Shown here one piece after another: positions 22,794 to 34,126 of a stretch of 64,000 bases of DNA. Made by a program: the position numbers and the translations under genes. This DNA comes from Hypsibius dujardini (Eukaryota > Tardigrada > Eutardigrada > Parachela > Hypsibiidae): assembly GCA_001579985.1 (NCBI GenBank), contig LRSR01014463.1, positions 1 to 64,000 on the forward strand, in the 5' to 3' direction. The stretch's first letter is position 1; each line of letters begins with the position of its first letter. The notes beneath the pieces were generated by a model. The model did no database searches. It was not told where the DNA came from and saw nothing but the letters and a program-made list of their open reading frames with translations.

Positions 22794-25700
22794 TTAGGTG
22801 CAACGATTGGTCAGAGATTGCGCGGTCCAGAGACATAAGCCGTCTTTAAAGACACACATCTGGCAGTTGCTGTTCACACGCAGATCTGCGCCCTCGGCGT
22901 CGGGGATGACGACCTTAAAGTCCTCCCCTCCGCTTTCTCTTCGCATGATGAGGTTCCCGTCGGTGGCCATTTTAAATTCGCGAATTTTATCGTTCACTTC
23001 GTTGCCGAGGTTGAAGCTGCGGCCAGCGCCATGACGAACGGACCAGATTTCCGCATCGTCACAACGACGTCGTAAGACCAAGTCGCCGTCGAGTTGGAGG
23101 CTTAGTTTGCAGTTCTTCTGGGCTGACAAGATCGAGCGTCCGGGTTTGATGGTTCTCCCGGAAATCATCATGACTAAATTATTAGAAAATAATTCTGTTA
23201 CAAATTATGCGAGATTAAAAATGTGTCTGAGTGTGACTTACTTGTTGAAGATTCAAATTCCTCCAGCGGGAACTTTTGGCATTGACCAAGACCGCCCGAG
23301 TCCCACAGGCAGACGTCATCCTTGAAAATGCAGAGCGTGCCTAAATTGGTCACCAGTAAAGTTGACCCGGAGAAGCTTTGCCCAGTGGTGCCACTGCTCC
23401 AGACAACGGCGCCGGAAAGACTTCGCAACACTAAGTTGCCACTGCGTTCTAAGTGGACCGACTGAAGGGGATCGTCCCTTGGATTTGATGTTCTGGTCTC
23501 CCAAATAACGGAACCGTCGCATGTTCTGGTCAAGACCGCGTTGCCGTCAGTGCGTAGTTCGAATTTAACGTTTTTGTTGATATTCCATATAACCTTTCCA
23601 ACAGCGAGATGGCCATCTGATCCTACCTCTGTAGAACAGTCAGTCAGTCAGTCAGTCAGACAGACAGAAAGACAGACAGACAAGCAGACAGGCAGACAGA
23701 CAAGCAGACAGGCAGACAGGCAGACAGACAAGCAGACAGGCAGACAGGCAGACAGGCAGACAGGCAGACAGACAGGCAGACTTGATTTCTACGCAGTCTG
23801 TCATACCGTATTCGTTCTCTACAGAATCCAAATCTGCTGTTAAAGCTGTTGCTTCTGTGGTCGCCAGGTCAATTTTGACTGCTTCAGATGTCATCGAAAT
23901 TTGCGAAATTTGGGTTGAACTTGGGACTGCTTCGGCGACTGTCGCCCCACATTCTCTTTGAGCTTTCCCGGCGCACTTGTACATGCGGTTAACCTTCGCG
24001 ACGTCCTTCAGACTCATCCCCATGCGCTGACCGAGCTTTCTGGTGGCGGAGTCAACTGCCACCTGTTGCTCGTACTCCGGCTTGGCACGAATCGTCCAGA
24101 GGCCTTTGACGGCGTTTCGCGAGAACATGAACTCGTCGTAATGCATGACGGAACCAAAATCGTAAGGCTCGTCTACCATATTCCAGCTGTAACTGAAGAA
24201 CTGGTCCCTTGCACCTTGTAGGAACAAATAACACGGCATGTAATGGTGCATAAGTTTAATGGTGAAAAACAGTTCCACTATTCCTCCATTATCTTACCGG
24301 CTTCAATGTTATCCCATTTGATGTCAACGTATTTGTCCCGATCTTTTCGTGCCTGTTCGTGATAAAATCCTGTGAAAATAACCCGAACATGATAAGGACA
24401 TCAAACGTACTTCGCTGCAGTGTAGTCACGGTGGAATAGGTGAACGACGAAGAAAGGACAGTGGAAGGAACGGTAGAACAAACGATGGAACAGACAATGG
24501 AACAGATGACGGAACGAAGGACGGAACAGACAATGGAACAGACAATGGAATAGATGACGGAACGAAGGACGGAACAGACAATGGAACAGATTACGGAACG
24601 GGCGACGGAACAAAGTACGGAACAGACAATGGAATAGACCATGGAACAGATGAAGGAACAGGCAACGTAACACTTAGAGGAACGGATCTGGAGCTGGCAA
24701 TGGAACATGCAATGAATCAGACCTAGTGGGCAGACGTTAATGAGCACGTTGACAGGAATGAGGGGTCGGACGATGGAACAGACAATGGAACAGATAACGG
24801 AACGGGCGGCGGAACAAATGTTCGGACACACAAGGAACAAACTATGGAACAGATCAAGGAACAGACAACGTAACTGTCAGTGGAAGGGACAATAGAACTG
24901 GTAGTGGAATAGACAATGGGGCAGACGGTGAGCAGATTTTGGCAAGAATGTCGAAATTGATAATCAAACAGACGGCGGAACGGAGGCAGACCCTAATGGT
25001 AAGCAGGCTCCTAAACACGGACAACACTCCAGTGTGATTCAAGCGACGGCAAGCAACTGCTTTTCTCGATCGCTGTAAACCCTGTTTTCTAACACACGAA
25101 GCCGATACTAGTCGATGCTCTCCTCCGTGTCTGTAGTAAACTTCATGGACGAAAGTTACCCACAGCGTGCATCAGTTCGTGCTGTATCGTGCCGATCTGG
25201 TCCAGACAACCTATCGGCAACGCGTAATTTAGTGTTAAAATTAGAACACAGTTTGCGTGTACGGTACGCTAATAATTATGCCCAGGTGGTATACAGTATA
25301 CACGCTTACCGGACACCAAGTCCACCACCTGACGACCTCCAGCTCTTCCGATGTAGGACGAGCAGCTGGAGAATAAAATCAACCAACCGTTCGACAGAGA
25401 GGGAACTATTTTTGGCCGCCATTCAAGGTTGAAATTTCAGATCGTGTACGCGGCGGTCAGTACAACGGACTCACTCTATGCCGGGAGCGATGAGCAGATA
25501 ATCCTGTTCTGTTGTGCGCGGCACAAAGCACACACAAGTCTCGTCCGCGAATCCCTTCATCGCGCTCAAAATCTTCTCTTCCTGTTGTTGGGCTGCGAAA
25601 TATCAACTCTGTGCGTCCGTTGCGGTGCGAAAGGATTATCTGATTTATCGTTAAATGGAAGGAAATGATAACGTACTGTACTCAGGACTGAAGACAAAGG

Positions 25701-27018
25701 GAACAATGGCGTTCGGCCACCGTAGTCGTTCGTCTGTTATTCCATCCTTAAGGCGCTGCAAAGTACTTTCGTTCATCAGGATCGACTGACAAGGAATTCT
25801 ATTGAGATTTCAAAACTCATTCGATGCATTGGAATCTGACACCAGTGGGAGTAGGTCTTAGGCCTCCGTCCCTACTAGGACGGAAGAACCTGAACATACA
25901 AGCTATTAGACTGAATAATAGGAGAAGAATTGTAGTAAGACTTTTCTGGTAAAGGAAATTAGAACTGAAAAGAAAGAACTCTTCAAATTACTGTAGAACA
26001 CACGCTTATGAAGTCAAGGATAAAGAATAGTTCCTGATCTAACGTACTAGTTCCTGCCGACATGGTGGAACTATTTAACGTGATAATAGTTGAGTAAGTT
26101 CATCATAGAATGTGAGGGTAGATAGGAATGAGTTAACTAGGTAGATAGTTTTGGACACGCCCAACAAGTCCCCATATCCAATCATGATAGTTCTTTAACT
26201 CACGAGTATCATACTTAGTTTGTAACTCTGTCCACTCTATTAACCCTATTCTGATGTATGTGCCATTTACCTTCATTTCTATAGTTAAAACTTTACTATA
26301 TAATAATGTGTTTTATTATTTCTACAGTCAGTTCTACTTCTTCTTTCCTTTCTTCCAGTTTATTTCTCTAACGGTCTTTACTATCAGTCTAATAAACTTG
26401 TTAACTATCCAACTGACGGTTGGTAGACCTAACAATAGATTATACTGTTAGTAAGTGTTGAATAGTAGGAGAAGAATCGTAGTAAGACTTTACTGGTAAA
26501 GGAGATTAGAGGTGAAAGAAAGAAACTTTTTCAGAACTGAACTGAAGAACATACGCTTATGAAGTCAAGAATAAAGAATAGTTCCTGATCTAATGTACTA
26601 GTTCCTGCCGACATGGTGGAACTATTTAACGTGATAATAGTTGAGTAAGTACATCATAGAATGAGAGGGTAGATAGGAATGAGTTAACTAGGTAGATAGA
26701 CTATACTATTAGTATGTGTTGGGTACCTGTTGAGTACAACCCGACATAGGTAAGATGCAAAAGATTGGCCTACCCCTTTATCAGCTGCCAGTTTAAGTGC
26801 ATCCACACTAACTCCAAGGATGTCTCCCTCGAGTATCCTCCGCTTGGACGAGTGCCCTTCTGGAATCATCATCAATCTGTGACTATTAGCATAATATAAT
26901 TTTACACCCTCGATGTTAGCTTGAACTCTGGCTAAGCATATTTACCAAGCGGGACGGCATTGCTGAATGGTACCGAGAAGAGCAAGAGACATAATAGACG
27001 ACACCACGCTGAACGCAT
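22794..27018 (-). CDS. Secreted astacin metalloprotease with two bulb-lectin domains (paralogue 2)
   Basis: Ten exons (high to low): 27018-26946, 26859-26774, 25755-25677, 25592-25475, 25365-25310, 25210-25160, 24369-24298, 24214-23807, 23628-23242, 23173-22794; joined 569 residues. Signal peptide MRSAWCRLLCLLLF, propeptide EGDI, catalytic start RWPNAIVPF, zinc site HELMHAVG + FYHEQARKDRD, Met-turn SVMHY: a complete active-site set. The linker is short and Thr-poor compared with paralogue 1. The first bulb-lectin domain contains WNINKNVKFELRTDGNAV and ends FKDDVCLWDSGGLGQC; the second ends FKDGLCLWTAQ. Exon lengths 118, 51, 72 and 380 equal those of paralogues 1 and 3, which supports the borders. 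A secreted zinc endopeptidase with lectin targeting is inferred; the substrate is unknown. Confidence 0.87.
23636..23782. repeat. (CAGT)n/(CAGACAGG)n microsatellite in astacin 2 intron
   Basis: CAGT units pass into CAGA and CAGG tetramers directly between the catalytic-linker exon (ending 23,807) and the first lectin exon (starting 23,628). It nearly fills that short intron. Confidence 0.9.
24430..24930. repeat. Degenerate GGAACAGACAATGGAACAGA-type repeat
   Basis: Many imperfect 9-11-bp units (GGAACAGA, CAATGGAACAGA, TGACGGAACG) fill the intron between the HELMH exon and the FYHEQ exon of astacin 2. Apparent Cys/Ser-rich frames on the minus strand arise from the repeat. Confidence 0.85.
25913..26700. 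repeat. Pair of ~237-bp direct repeats around a ~310-bp dispersed repeat
   Basis: The block 25,913-26,149 (GGAGAAGAAT, ACGCTTATGAAGTCAAG, TAGTTCCTGATCTAA, CTGCCGACATGGTGGAACTA) recurs at 26,461-26,700 with few changes. The middle (26,150-26,455; CACGCCCAACAAGTCC ... ACGGTTGGTAGACCTAAC) recurs at 28,205-28,540 without the flanking block. All lie in the second intron of astacin 2 or just outside the gene. I could not assign a class; no protein remnant is visible. Confidence 0.65.
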
Positions 27019-27436
27019 GAAGCACAAATCACTCAAGAGCACCGCCATTTAATTCCACAGAAATTTTACTCAAGACATACGGGACATACGATGCCATTCA
27101 ATATTTCTCACCTCGCATAACGACTAATCAAATTAAATAAACTCTTGTTGAAACTTGCTTCGAAAGTGGTAGTGGGAAAAGTCGGAAGACTGCGAAAAAT
27201 GTGGTGAAACTATCACAACGTCAACATTAACTGCGACCGTTACTTGTGTTTACTTTCTACGTTCTTTTTTGCCCTCGGGCTAGGCGCAGTTTAACTACAC
27301 TAAAAAAACGTCACATCTTTGTTTGGTTCGCAAGACGGGCCTTCATCGTCGGTTTCAGTGTCGAGCCGGTGGAGATTTTCTGTCTATACATACTACCTAG
27401 GTTGTATTACGTGTCTTACGTACAGATGGAAGTAGA

Positions 27437-27520
27437 TTTACTTCAGTCTGCTTCAGTCTGCTTCAGTCTGCTTCAGTCTGCTTCAGTTTGCTTCAGTCTG
27501 CTTCAGTCTGCTTCAGTTTA
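27437..27520. repeat. (CTTCAGTCTG)n short tandem repeat
   Basis: Eight near-perfect 10-bp units, CTTCAGTCTG with one CTTCAGTTTG variant, about 420 bp upstream of the astacin 2 start codon. Confidence 0.9.
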
Positions 27521-27599
27521 CTCGGCAATGACGCGTGTGAGCCTTCAGCGATTAATGATTCAACGTGTTGTGCATACGAAAGCGTTACGCAATATAAAC

Positions 27600-28048
27600 A
27601 CACTTGCTTTTAATGCGTATGTGCCCGAGTTAAAGCCACCCTTTAAGCTTTGGCCCAACAAAACAGGGGGTCCGAGTTCGAGCCAACTCCAGCTACAACG
27701 TGCTGCTGCTTTTCAGCGTTTGATTGATTGATTATTGATTGATTATTGATTGAACTCCCCAAACCATCGGAAACTAAACGGAGTAAAATAAAATAAAAAC
27801 ATATTAATATGCAAAATGTAAATGGGCGTGGCTTACTAGGCTGGGGCATTTTAGGCATCGGAAAACACTCAAGAAATCAATCAAGGACGCTTGACCGCCA
27901 AAAGATAAATTTGCTCAATCGATTAATCGATCGAAAGCAGTTGCTTGGTGACGGCTGGAATTGTCTCAAACTCGGACCACCCTAATTTTTTGGGCCAAAG
28001 CTTAAAGAGTGGCTTTAGCTTCGGCACATAGGCACTAAAAGCAAGTGT
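27600..28048. mobile_element. Foldback (long inverted repeat) DNA element
   Basis: The left arm starts ACACTTGCTTTTAATGCGTA and continues ...AAAGCCACCCTTTAAGCTTTGGCCCA. The right arm is its reverse complement (TGGGCCAAAGCTTAAAGAGT ... GCACTAAAAGCAAGTGT) with scattered mismatches. Arms are roughly 170 bp around a centre holding GATTGATTGATTATTGATTG and GGCGTGGCTTA. A half copy lies at 1501-1795. No protein is encoded. Confidence 0.8.
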
Positions 28049-28204
28049 GTAGACTTATCATACTTCTACGTGAGTTATTATCGATATTAGTTAATTGACT
28101 GACTGCGGGTAGCTAATCCTCGCGTAGACAATTCAAGGTCGCTATCGGAGGTCCAAACAAGAAACACCTCATAAATCATGAACAAAAAACACTTTATCTT
28201 CATG

Positions 28205-28540
28205 TTTTTACAATTTTCCGGTTGGACCACGCCCAACAAGTCCTCATATCCAATCATTACAGCTATTTGAAGCACTAGTACCTTACTTCGTTAGTATGTC
28301 TACCTACTTTATTAACCCTATCCCGCTGCGACAGCTAATTACTTGTATGTAAACGTGATGTATGTGCTATTTACTATCTTTTCTATAGTTGACACTCTAC
28401 TATATAATCATTTGTTCTATTAGTTTTAGCAGAGCATCTTTCTCTTTCCTTTTCTTGCAGTTTACCTCTCTACCTATCTCCACTTTCAGTCTAATAAACT
28501 TGTTAACTACCCTAATTCCGGTTGGTAGACCTAACACTGC
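28205..28540. repeat. Second copy of the dispersed repeat of astacin 2 intron 2
   Basis: Matches 26,150-26,455 in the same orientation (CCACGCCCAACAAGTCC near the start, CTAATAAACTTGTTAACTA and CGGTTGGTAGACCTAACA near the end) with moderate divergence. It ends about 40 bp before the astacin 3 stop codon. Confidence 0.7.
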
Positions 28541-28576
28541 CTCAAATTCGTTTCGGTTTGGTTTAATCGGTTGCCT

Positions 28577-31500
28577 CTACGAGCAACTGTAAGCTCTGGC
28601 ATGGGCTGTCCAAAGGCATGAACCGTCCTTGAAAACACACATTTGGCAGTTATTGGTTATCCGTAAATCGGAGCCCTGTCCACCGGGAATGGTAATCTGG
28701 AAACTGTCCGCCCCGTTGGCTCTGCGCACGACGAGGTTTCCCTCCTCCGTCATGACGAGTTCTTGCGCTTTGTCCTCGTCCGCCGGCCCGAGATTCAGTA
28801 CTCGGCCAGTGCCGTGACGGATGGACCACAGCTCGGTGTTGTCGCACTGCTGCTGCAGCACCAGGTCCCCGTCTGCCTGGAGGGCGAGCTTGCATTTCTT
28901 CCGGGATGACCAAAGTTCGTCCCCGACTTTGAGTCTCTCACCGGAATTCAGGAGAACTAAAAAAGCAAACGAACTCTTTAGTTTCACATCGTTGTTAACT
29001 AACAAGCGCGTCCCGATGCGAAAGGGAAATTTCGTGACTAAGCTGGCTAGCGCAGTTTACCTTATAAATGAGTCAATCCTAATCATTGATGCTTAGTTTT
29101 GACTAATCGTTAGTCGAAACTAAGCAAAAACGTCAAGCCTAGCTCTAGCTATCATAGTTTACTTTCTTCGATGCAGACTCGTTGTTAATTACCCTAAACT
29201 AGCCTAACACACACTGATAGCCGAAAGAGGGAGCTGGAAGGTCAGACGAAGAGACAGAAGGAATTTCACAAAGAAATTTCAGAAAGGTAAAAAAGATGTT
29301 AAGATATCCCGGGACTACGATGTCACAGTCAAAGTTCGATTTTACATGTTTGGCAGGATGATCACACAAATGCCAATCAGAGCAATTAATGTACCGCTTT
29401 TCTATTTAGTTTAGTGTGCTTACCTGTTGCAGCAGCAAAGTCGCGTGGCTGATGCTTCCGACAGAGTCCCAGGCCTCCCGACTCCCACAGGCAGTTGTCG
29501 TCCTTAAAGAGGCACATCGTGCCGGAATTGGTGATCCTCAAGCTCGCGCCTGCAAATCGTTCGTCCGCCGTGTCTGTGCTCCACAAAACAGTCCCGGCAG
29601 CACTTTTCATCACTAGATTGCCGTCATCCTTCATTTCAATGATCTCCGCGGGATCATCCAGTGAGCTGACCGTAAATGTCGACCAAATGATAGAGTTGTC
29701 ACACTTGCGGATCACCACAGCGTTGCCGTCTAAGCGAAGTTCGAACTTGATGTTTTTGTTGAAGTTCCATAGCACTTTACCAATCGGGAGAGTAGCTCCA
29801 GCTTCCAATTCTGTGCAAGAATGGTTTAATTAGATTTGTGCTCTGTTCTGGTCCATTCCGTTTCCTCTCCTCTGCTATCGCATGTTTTATTTTACTCTGT
29901 TCTCCTAAATTATTTTCGAGGTTTCGTTAGGTTCTGCTACTCTCTTTCGTTAGATTCAATTCTAAGCTGATCTCCTCTGCTTGGTAATGTTCTCTTCTCG
30001 TCTCGTGTTATGGTTTGTCCTCTTCACTTATATTCTCCACTGATCTCGTCTGTTATGTTTTGTTCCCTTAAGGGATATTTTACTATGATATGTTCTATTT
30101 TGTCTCGTCTGTCATACTATGTTCTCATCATTGTCGTTCGTTATTTTTTGCTCTGTTCTGCTTTGCTCTCATCTCTGTTCAATTTGTCTTATCTTTCTTT
30201 TAATGATCTCTTTCTGTCATCCGTTATCTTCTGTTCTTTTATGCTTTATTCTGTTCTGTTCTGTTCTGTTCTGCTCTGTTCCCTAAGGCGACATCCTACT
30301 CGGTTATGCTCTATTCTGCCTATCTGTCGTCTTATGTTCCCCTTGCTGTCCCCGTTATCTTCTGTTTTGTTCTGTTCTGTCCTCTTCTGTTCTCTTCTGA
30401 TCTGATGATCTGTTCTGTTCTACACTGTCCTGAGCTGTTCTGCTCTGCTCGGTTTTGTTCTAATCTTCCTACCATGCTCAGTTGAGTTCTGTCCTGTTCT
30501 GTTTTGTTCTGTTTTGTTCAGTTCTGTTCTGTTCTGATCTGATGATCTGTTCTGATCTGTTCTGTTCTACACTGTCCTGAGCTGTTCTGCTCTGCTCGGT
30601 TTTGTTCTAATCTTTCTACCATGCTCAGTTGAGTTCTGTCCTGTTCTGTCCTGTTCTGTTTTGTCCTGTTCTGTTCTGTTCTGATCTGATGATCTGTTCT
30701 GATCTGTTCTGTTCTACACTGTCCTGAGCTGTTCTGCTCTGCTCGGTTTTGTCCTAATCTTTCTACCATGCTCAGTTGAGTTCTGTCCTGTTCTGTCCTG
30801 TTCTGTTTTGTTCTGGTTAATCTATCTACTTACCGAAAGTGTACGAATCCGGGGTTGACCAGGGGGCCACTTTCGTGGGGGCTTTTGTCTTGGGCTTCGG
30901 CCTGGTGGTGGATTTCCTCTTCTTGGTCGCTTTTACCGTAGTCGTTGTTGTGGTTGTTGTTGTAGTTGAAGGATCGGATTCGAAAAAAGGGGCTTCCTCT
31001 GACTCCGGGATCGCGGTTGTCGTGAATGTTCGACGCGGCTTCTTAGAAGTTTCTGTGGTATCGGGATCGAAGAAAGGAGTGACTGCAGCGTCTGAACTTG
31101 AGGCCGCATCGTCGGCCGGCGGAACGGATGTCGAAGGACAGTTGTACATCGTGTTGATTTTCTGGATATCTTTTGGGCTAAAACATTAATCAACCACATG
31201 AAGAAGAAGATGCAAAAAAAATAATTTTATTGTGTTTAATATTTTTGGTGCAGTGTACCTTAAACCGGTTCGTTGACCGATCTTGCCGGTCGGTGAGTCC
31301 GCGGCAGCCTCGTCCGCGTATTCCGGCCGCGGTCGAATGGTCCAGAGTCCGCGCTTGACACTCCGCGAGAACATGTACTCATCGTAGTGCATAACCGATC
31401 CAAAATCGTAAGAGTAATCCACTGTATTCCAGTTGTAGCTGAAGAACTGGTTTCTCCCTTCTACGCACGGTCACAACATCAGATCACGTGGTACCCCCGA

Positions 31501-34126
31501 GGAATCATTAACATGCATCTTCATTGTTTCCACCGGGATCGCACAGCACGCACCTTCTTTAATATGGTCCCACTCGATTTCCACGTACTTATCGCGGTCT
31601 TTTCGGGACTGCTCATGGTAGAAGCCTAACGACAATTGCAAGTCCGGCAAGTCAAACCATCTGACAAATGGTTAAACGCATTTTTACCTAGGGCATGCAT
31701 TAGCTCATGTTGGATGGTCCCCATCTGCTCCAGGCATTCTGCAGTTTAAAAGATTAAGGGAAATAAAGTTTAATTTAATTTAAAATCTAGATATTTCAAT
31801 TTTAAGTTTTAATTTCAGGACAGAATTTGTGCTTCGCTACCTGTGACAAGGCCGACGATTTGCTTCCCTGTTCTTTTGTTCCCCACGTCCGAAAAGCATC
31901 TATCGTGAAGCAAAACAAACATGCACATGTTATTATTATTATTATTATTAGCGTCCCATAGTACTAGAAAATATTCGTCTGAGAAAATATTCGTCTGAGA
32001 TAAAAACAAAGTGCCACTTACGCTTGGCTGCCGGGACCGATGTGCAAGTAGTTGGTCTCGTCCGTCCGTTCAATGAAACTGACGCAAGTTTCATTGAACC
32101 CATCCATGGCTCTTAATATCTGCCGTTTTTGGTCGTCACCTGGAGAACAGTACAGGTTACAGATCTCTAGCGCTACATGGTGCAGACATTTCAAAAGCGA
32201 AATTTCACACTTGGAAGCCGCGTTTCGAAATGATTGCTTAAAACAAACAACGATCGCTTTTTAAGGGGGAATATTTTTTTCAACGAATCATTTCAAAATC
32301 CAGTTCATAATTTGTTTCTTTTTTTGGGAACGGTATCAACGGTATCGGTTTTGGGGGAACGGTATCAACGGTATCGGTTTTGGGGAACGGTATCGGTAAA
32401 GATCAACATCGCGTGACTTTTCTTCCGCGGACGCGGAAAAACTGTTTCAAGTTTTGCGCAGCGCGGAATTTAGGAAGTTTAGGAAGTTTAAGTCTAAGCG
32501 GAACGACGCTGAAGTTAGGAAGTTTAAGTCTAACAAGGGAACAATCACCAGTGCAACTCTCAGATTGTGACCAAACTTTTTTCTTGAATACCATGTCTCC
32601 TAACATAATTTTACAAAATATGACTCGCGGCAAAGAGTTTCCCGTTCAACGGGGAGAAATTCGGGAAGATCTCAATTGGCGCACGTACATTGCCATAGCA
32701 TGAGCGCTTGATTGAATGATTGAATAAGCGCTTGATTGACGGCACGTACTAAAACATGTGCTGTGCTGTGCGCGTGTGCTGTGCTGGTTGTGTACTCAAG
32801 TGCAATGCAGCGCAGTACTAATACAGTATTTTTTGGACAATTTTTTCTAACGAAATTGTACAAAAAACAAACCAATTTTTTAAGTAGCTAAAGTCATATT
32901 TTATTATAAGAAATATAAATGCTCTTTTTGGAAACAATTAGGCAAAACACTATTCTTATTTATATTTCTTATATTAAAGTCTGGCTTTAGCTACTTTAAA
33001 AAGTGTTTCGTTTTTTGTCCAATTTTGTTGAACGAAATTGTCCAAGAAATACTGTATTAGTACTAGACTGCACTGTACTTGAGTACACAACCAGCACAGC
33101 ACACGCGCACAGCACAGCACATGTCTTAGTACGTGCCGTCAATCAAGCGCTCATTCAATCATTCAATCAAGCGCTCATGCTATGGCAATGTACGTGCGCC
33201 AATTGAGATTTTCACGAATTTCTCCCCGTTGAACGGGAAACTCTTTGCCGCGAGTCATATTTTGTAAAATCATGTTAGGGGACATGGTATTCAAGAAAAA
33301 AGTTTGGTCACGATCTGAGAGTTGCACTGGTGATTGTTCCCTTGTAAGTTAGGAAGTCTAAGCGGAACGACGCGGAAAACACAGTTTTAGAAGCGACGCG
33401 AAAATAAACCGTAACGTGACGCAGAAATCACTAACTAATCAACCGAACACTGACTGACTCGAGATTTAAGCGCTGTCTCTTGGAATACGCGACGCGGAAC
33501 GGAGCGGTGCGGTATTTTCGCGTCGCGCGCGGATGTTGATCTCTACGATATAATGCTTGGCCTTGACGAACCAGGCCGTGGGCATAGCAATTGATAATTC
33601 AAAAGGCTTGGGATGGATTGTGACGAACTCGAGCCCCTGGTGCCGAGTTGTGAGTCCTGAGCATTTGTTTGTTTTTTCGAATGGATAAATACTAACCGTA
33701 ATTGTTGGAAAAGGCATAAGGGACGATTGCTTTCGGCCAGCGGGATTTTTCCGCCCGCATTCCGTCGTGCGCTTTCTGCAAAAAAAACACATGAAACGTC
33801 AAGTTTTACCACTGCAAAACTTCCCTTGGTTTGCTATACTCACGCTTCAGTTGGGAAAACTTACGCCAAGTTTGGAAACCTCCATGAGCACGTCGAGGTC
33901 GACTCCCGCGATGTCTCCCTCCACCACATTTCTGTCCATCTCTCTGTCCTTAGCCGCGGCATGCCCAGTGGAAGATGCTATTCAATCAAGACAGTGAGGG
34001 GAGAAATTTCAGATTTAGGTCGACTCGACGTTTTCAGAGGAAATCATGCTGCGACTCACCGACGGGAACCGCCCGGGCACTTGGGACTACACCCAGAGCG
34101 AGAAGAACGCAAAGAAAGAGCTTCAT
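28577..34126 (-). CDS. Secreted astacin metalloprotease with two bulb-lectin domains (paralogue 3)
   Basis: Eleven exons (high to low): 34126-34060, 33977-33865, 33775-33697, 32139-32022, 31899-31841, 31738-31688, 31625-31554, 31460-31259, 31177-30834, 29810-29424, 28956-28577; joined 623 residues. Signal peptide [19 protein letters not shown], propeptide [12 protein letters not shown], catalytic start RWPKAIVPY, zinc site HELMHALG + [11 protein letters not shown], Met-turn SVMHY. An extra intron splits the catalytic C-terminus (31,258-31,178). The linker exon has a (Thr)10 run and basic [11 protein letters not shown]. The lectin exons have the same length as in paralogue 2 (387 and 380 bp). 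It is divergently oriented to CAP gene A with about 1.9 kb between start codons. Its first exon and upstream region are duplicated in inverted orientation at 48.5-50.4 kb. Confidence 0.87.
30240..30815. repeat. (TTCTG)n satellite with ~115-130-bp higher-order unit
   Basis: TTCTG pentamers dominate. Superimposed is a long unit (GATCTGATGATCTGTTCTG ... ACACTGTCCTGAGCTG ... CTACCATGCTCAGTTGAG) present about three times (near 30,400, 30,535 and 30,680). It lies in the intron between the linker exon and the first lectin exon of astacin 3, adjoining the linker-exon donor. Confidence 0.9.
32531..33347. mobile_element. Large near-perfect palindrome (foldback element, ~390-bp arms)
   Basis: The left arm (AACAAGGGAACAATCACC ... 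GGCACGTACTAAAACATGTG ... GTAGCTAAAG) is mirrored by the right arm (CTTTAGCTAC ... CACATGTCTTAGTACGTGCC ... GGTGATTGTTCCCTTGT), with an inner pair of ~35 bp around a short loop near 32,930. The arms differ at only a few percent of positions, so the insertion looks recent. Flanking sequence on both sides repeats TTAGGAAGT(T/C)TAAG. No open frame suggests a protein. It sits in intron 3 of astacin 3. Confidence 0.85.

Larger units (their letters stand above)
27019..28576. other. Spacer between astacin 2 start and astacin 3 end
   Basis: No host gene seen. It holds a 10-bp CTTCAGTCTG microsatellite (27,437-27,520), a complete foldback element (27,600-28,048), and a copy of the dispersed repeat found in astacin 2 intron 2 (28,205-28,540). 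Upstream elements for astacin 2 should lie in 27,019-27,300, but no TATA box is evident. Confidence 0.55.

Noticed and set aside
24289-24840. 183-codon minus-strand frame rich in CSIV repeats
   Set aside because: It is the complement of the GGAACAGACAAT repeat inside an astacin 2 intron and overlaps the real FYHEQ exon region in another frame.
25913-26700. Considered as a small LTR-type element because of direct repeats
   Set aside because: No protein remnant, primer-binding-like site or clear target duplication was seen; left as an unclassified repeat.
30010-30769. Open frames of Ser/Leu/Cys (plus) and Glu/Gln/Asn/Arg/Thr (minus)
   Set aside because: Produced by the TTCTG pentamer repeat; the astacin 3 intron borders on either side are well supported.
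32672-33206. Same 67-residue frame on opposite strands
   Set aside because: A consequence of the palindrome arms; no family resemblance.
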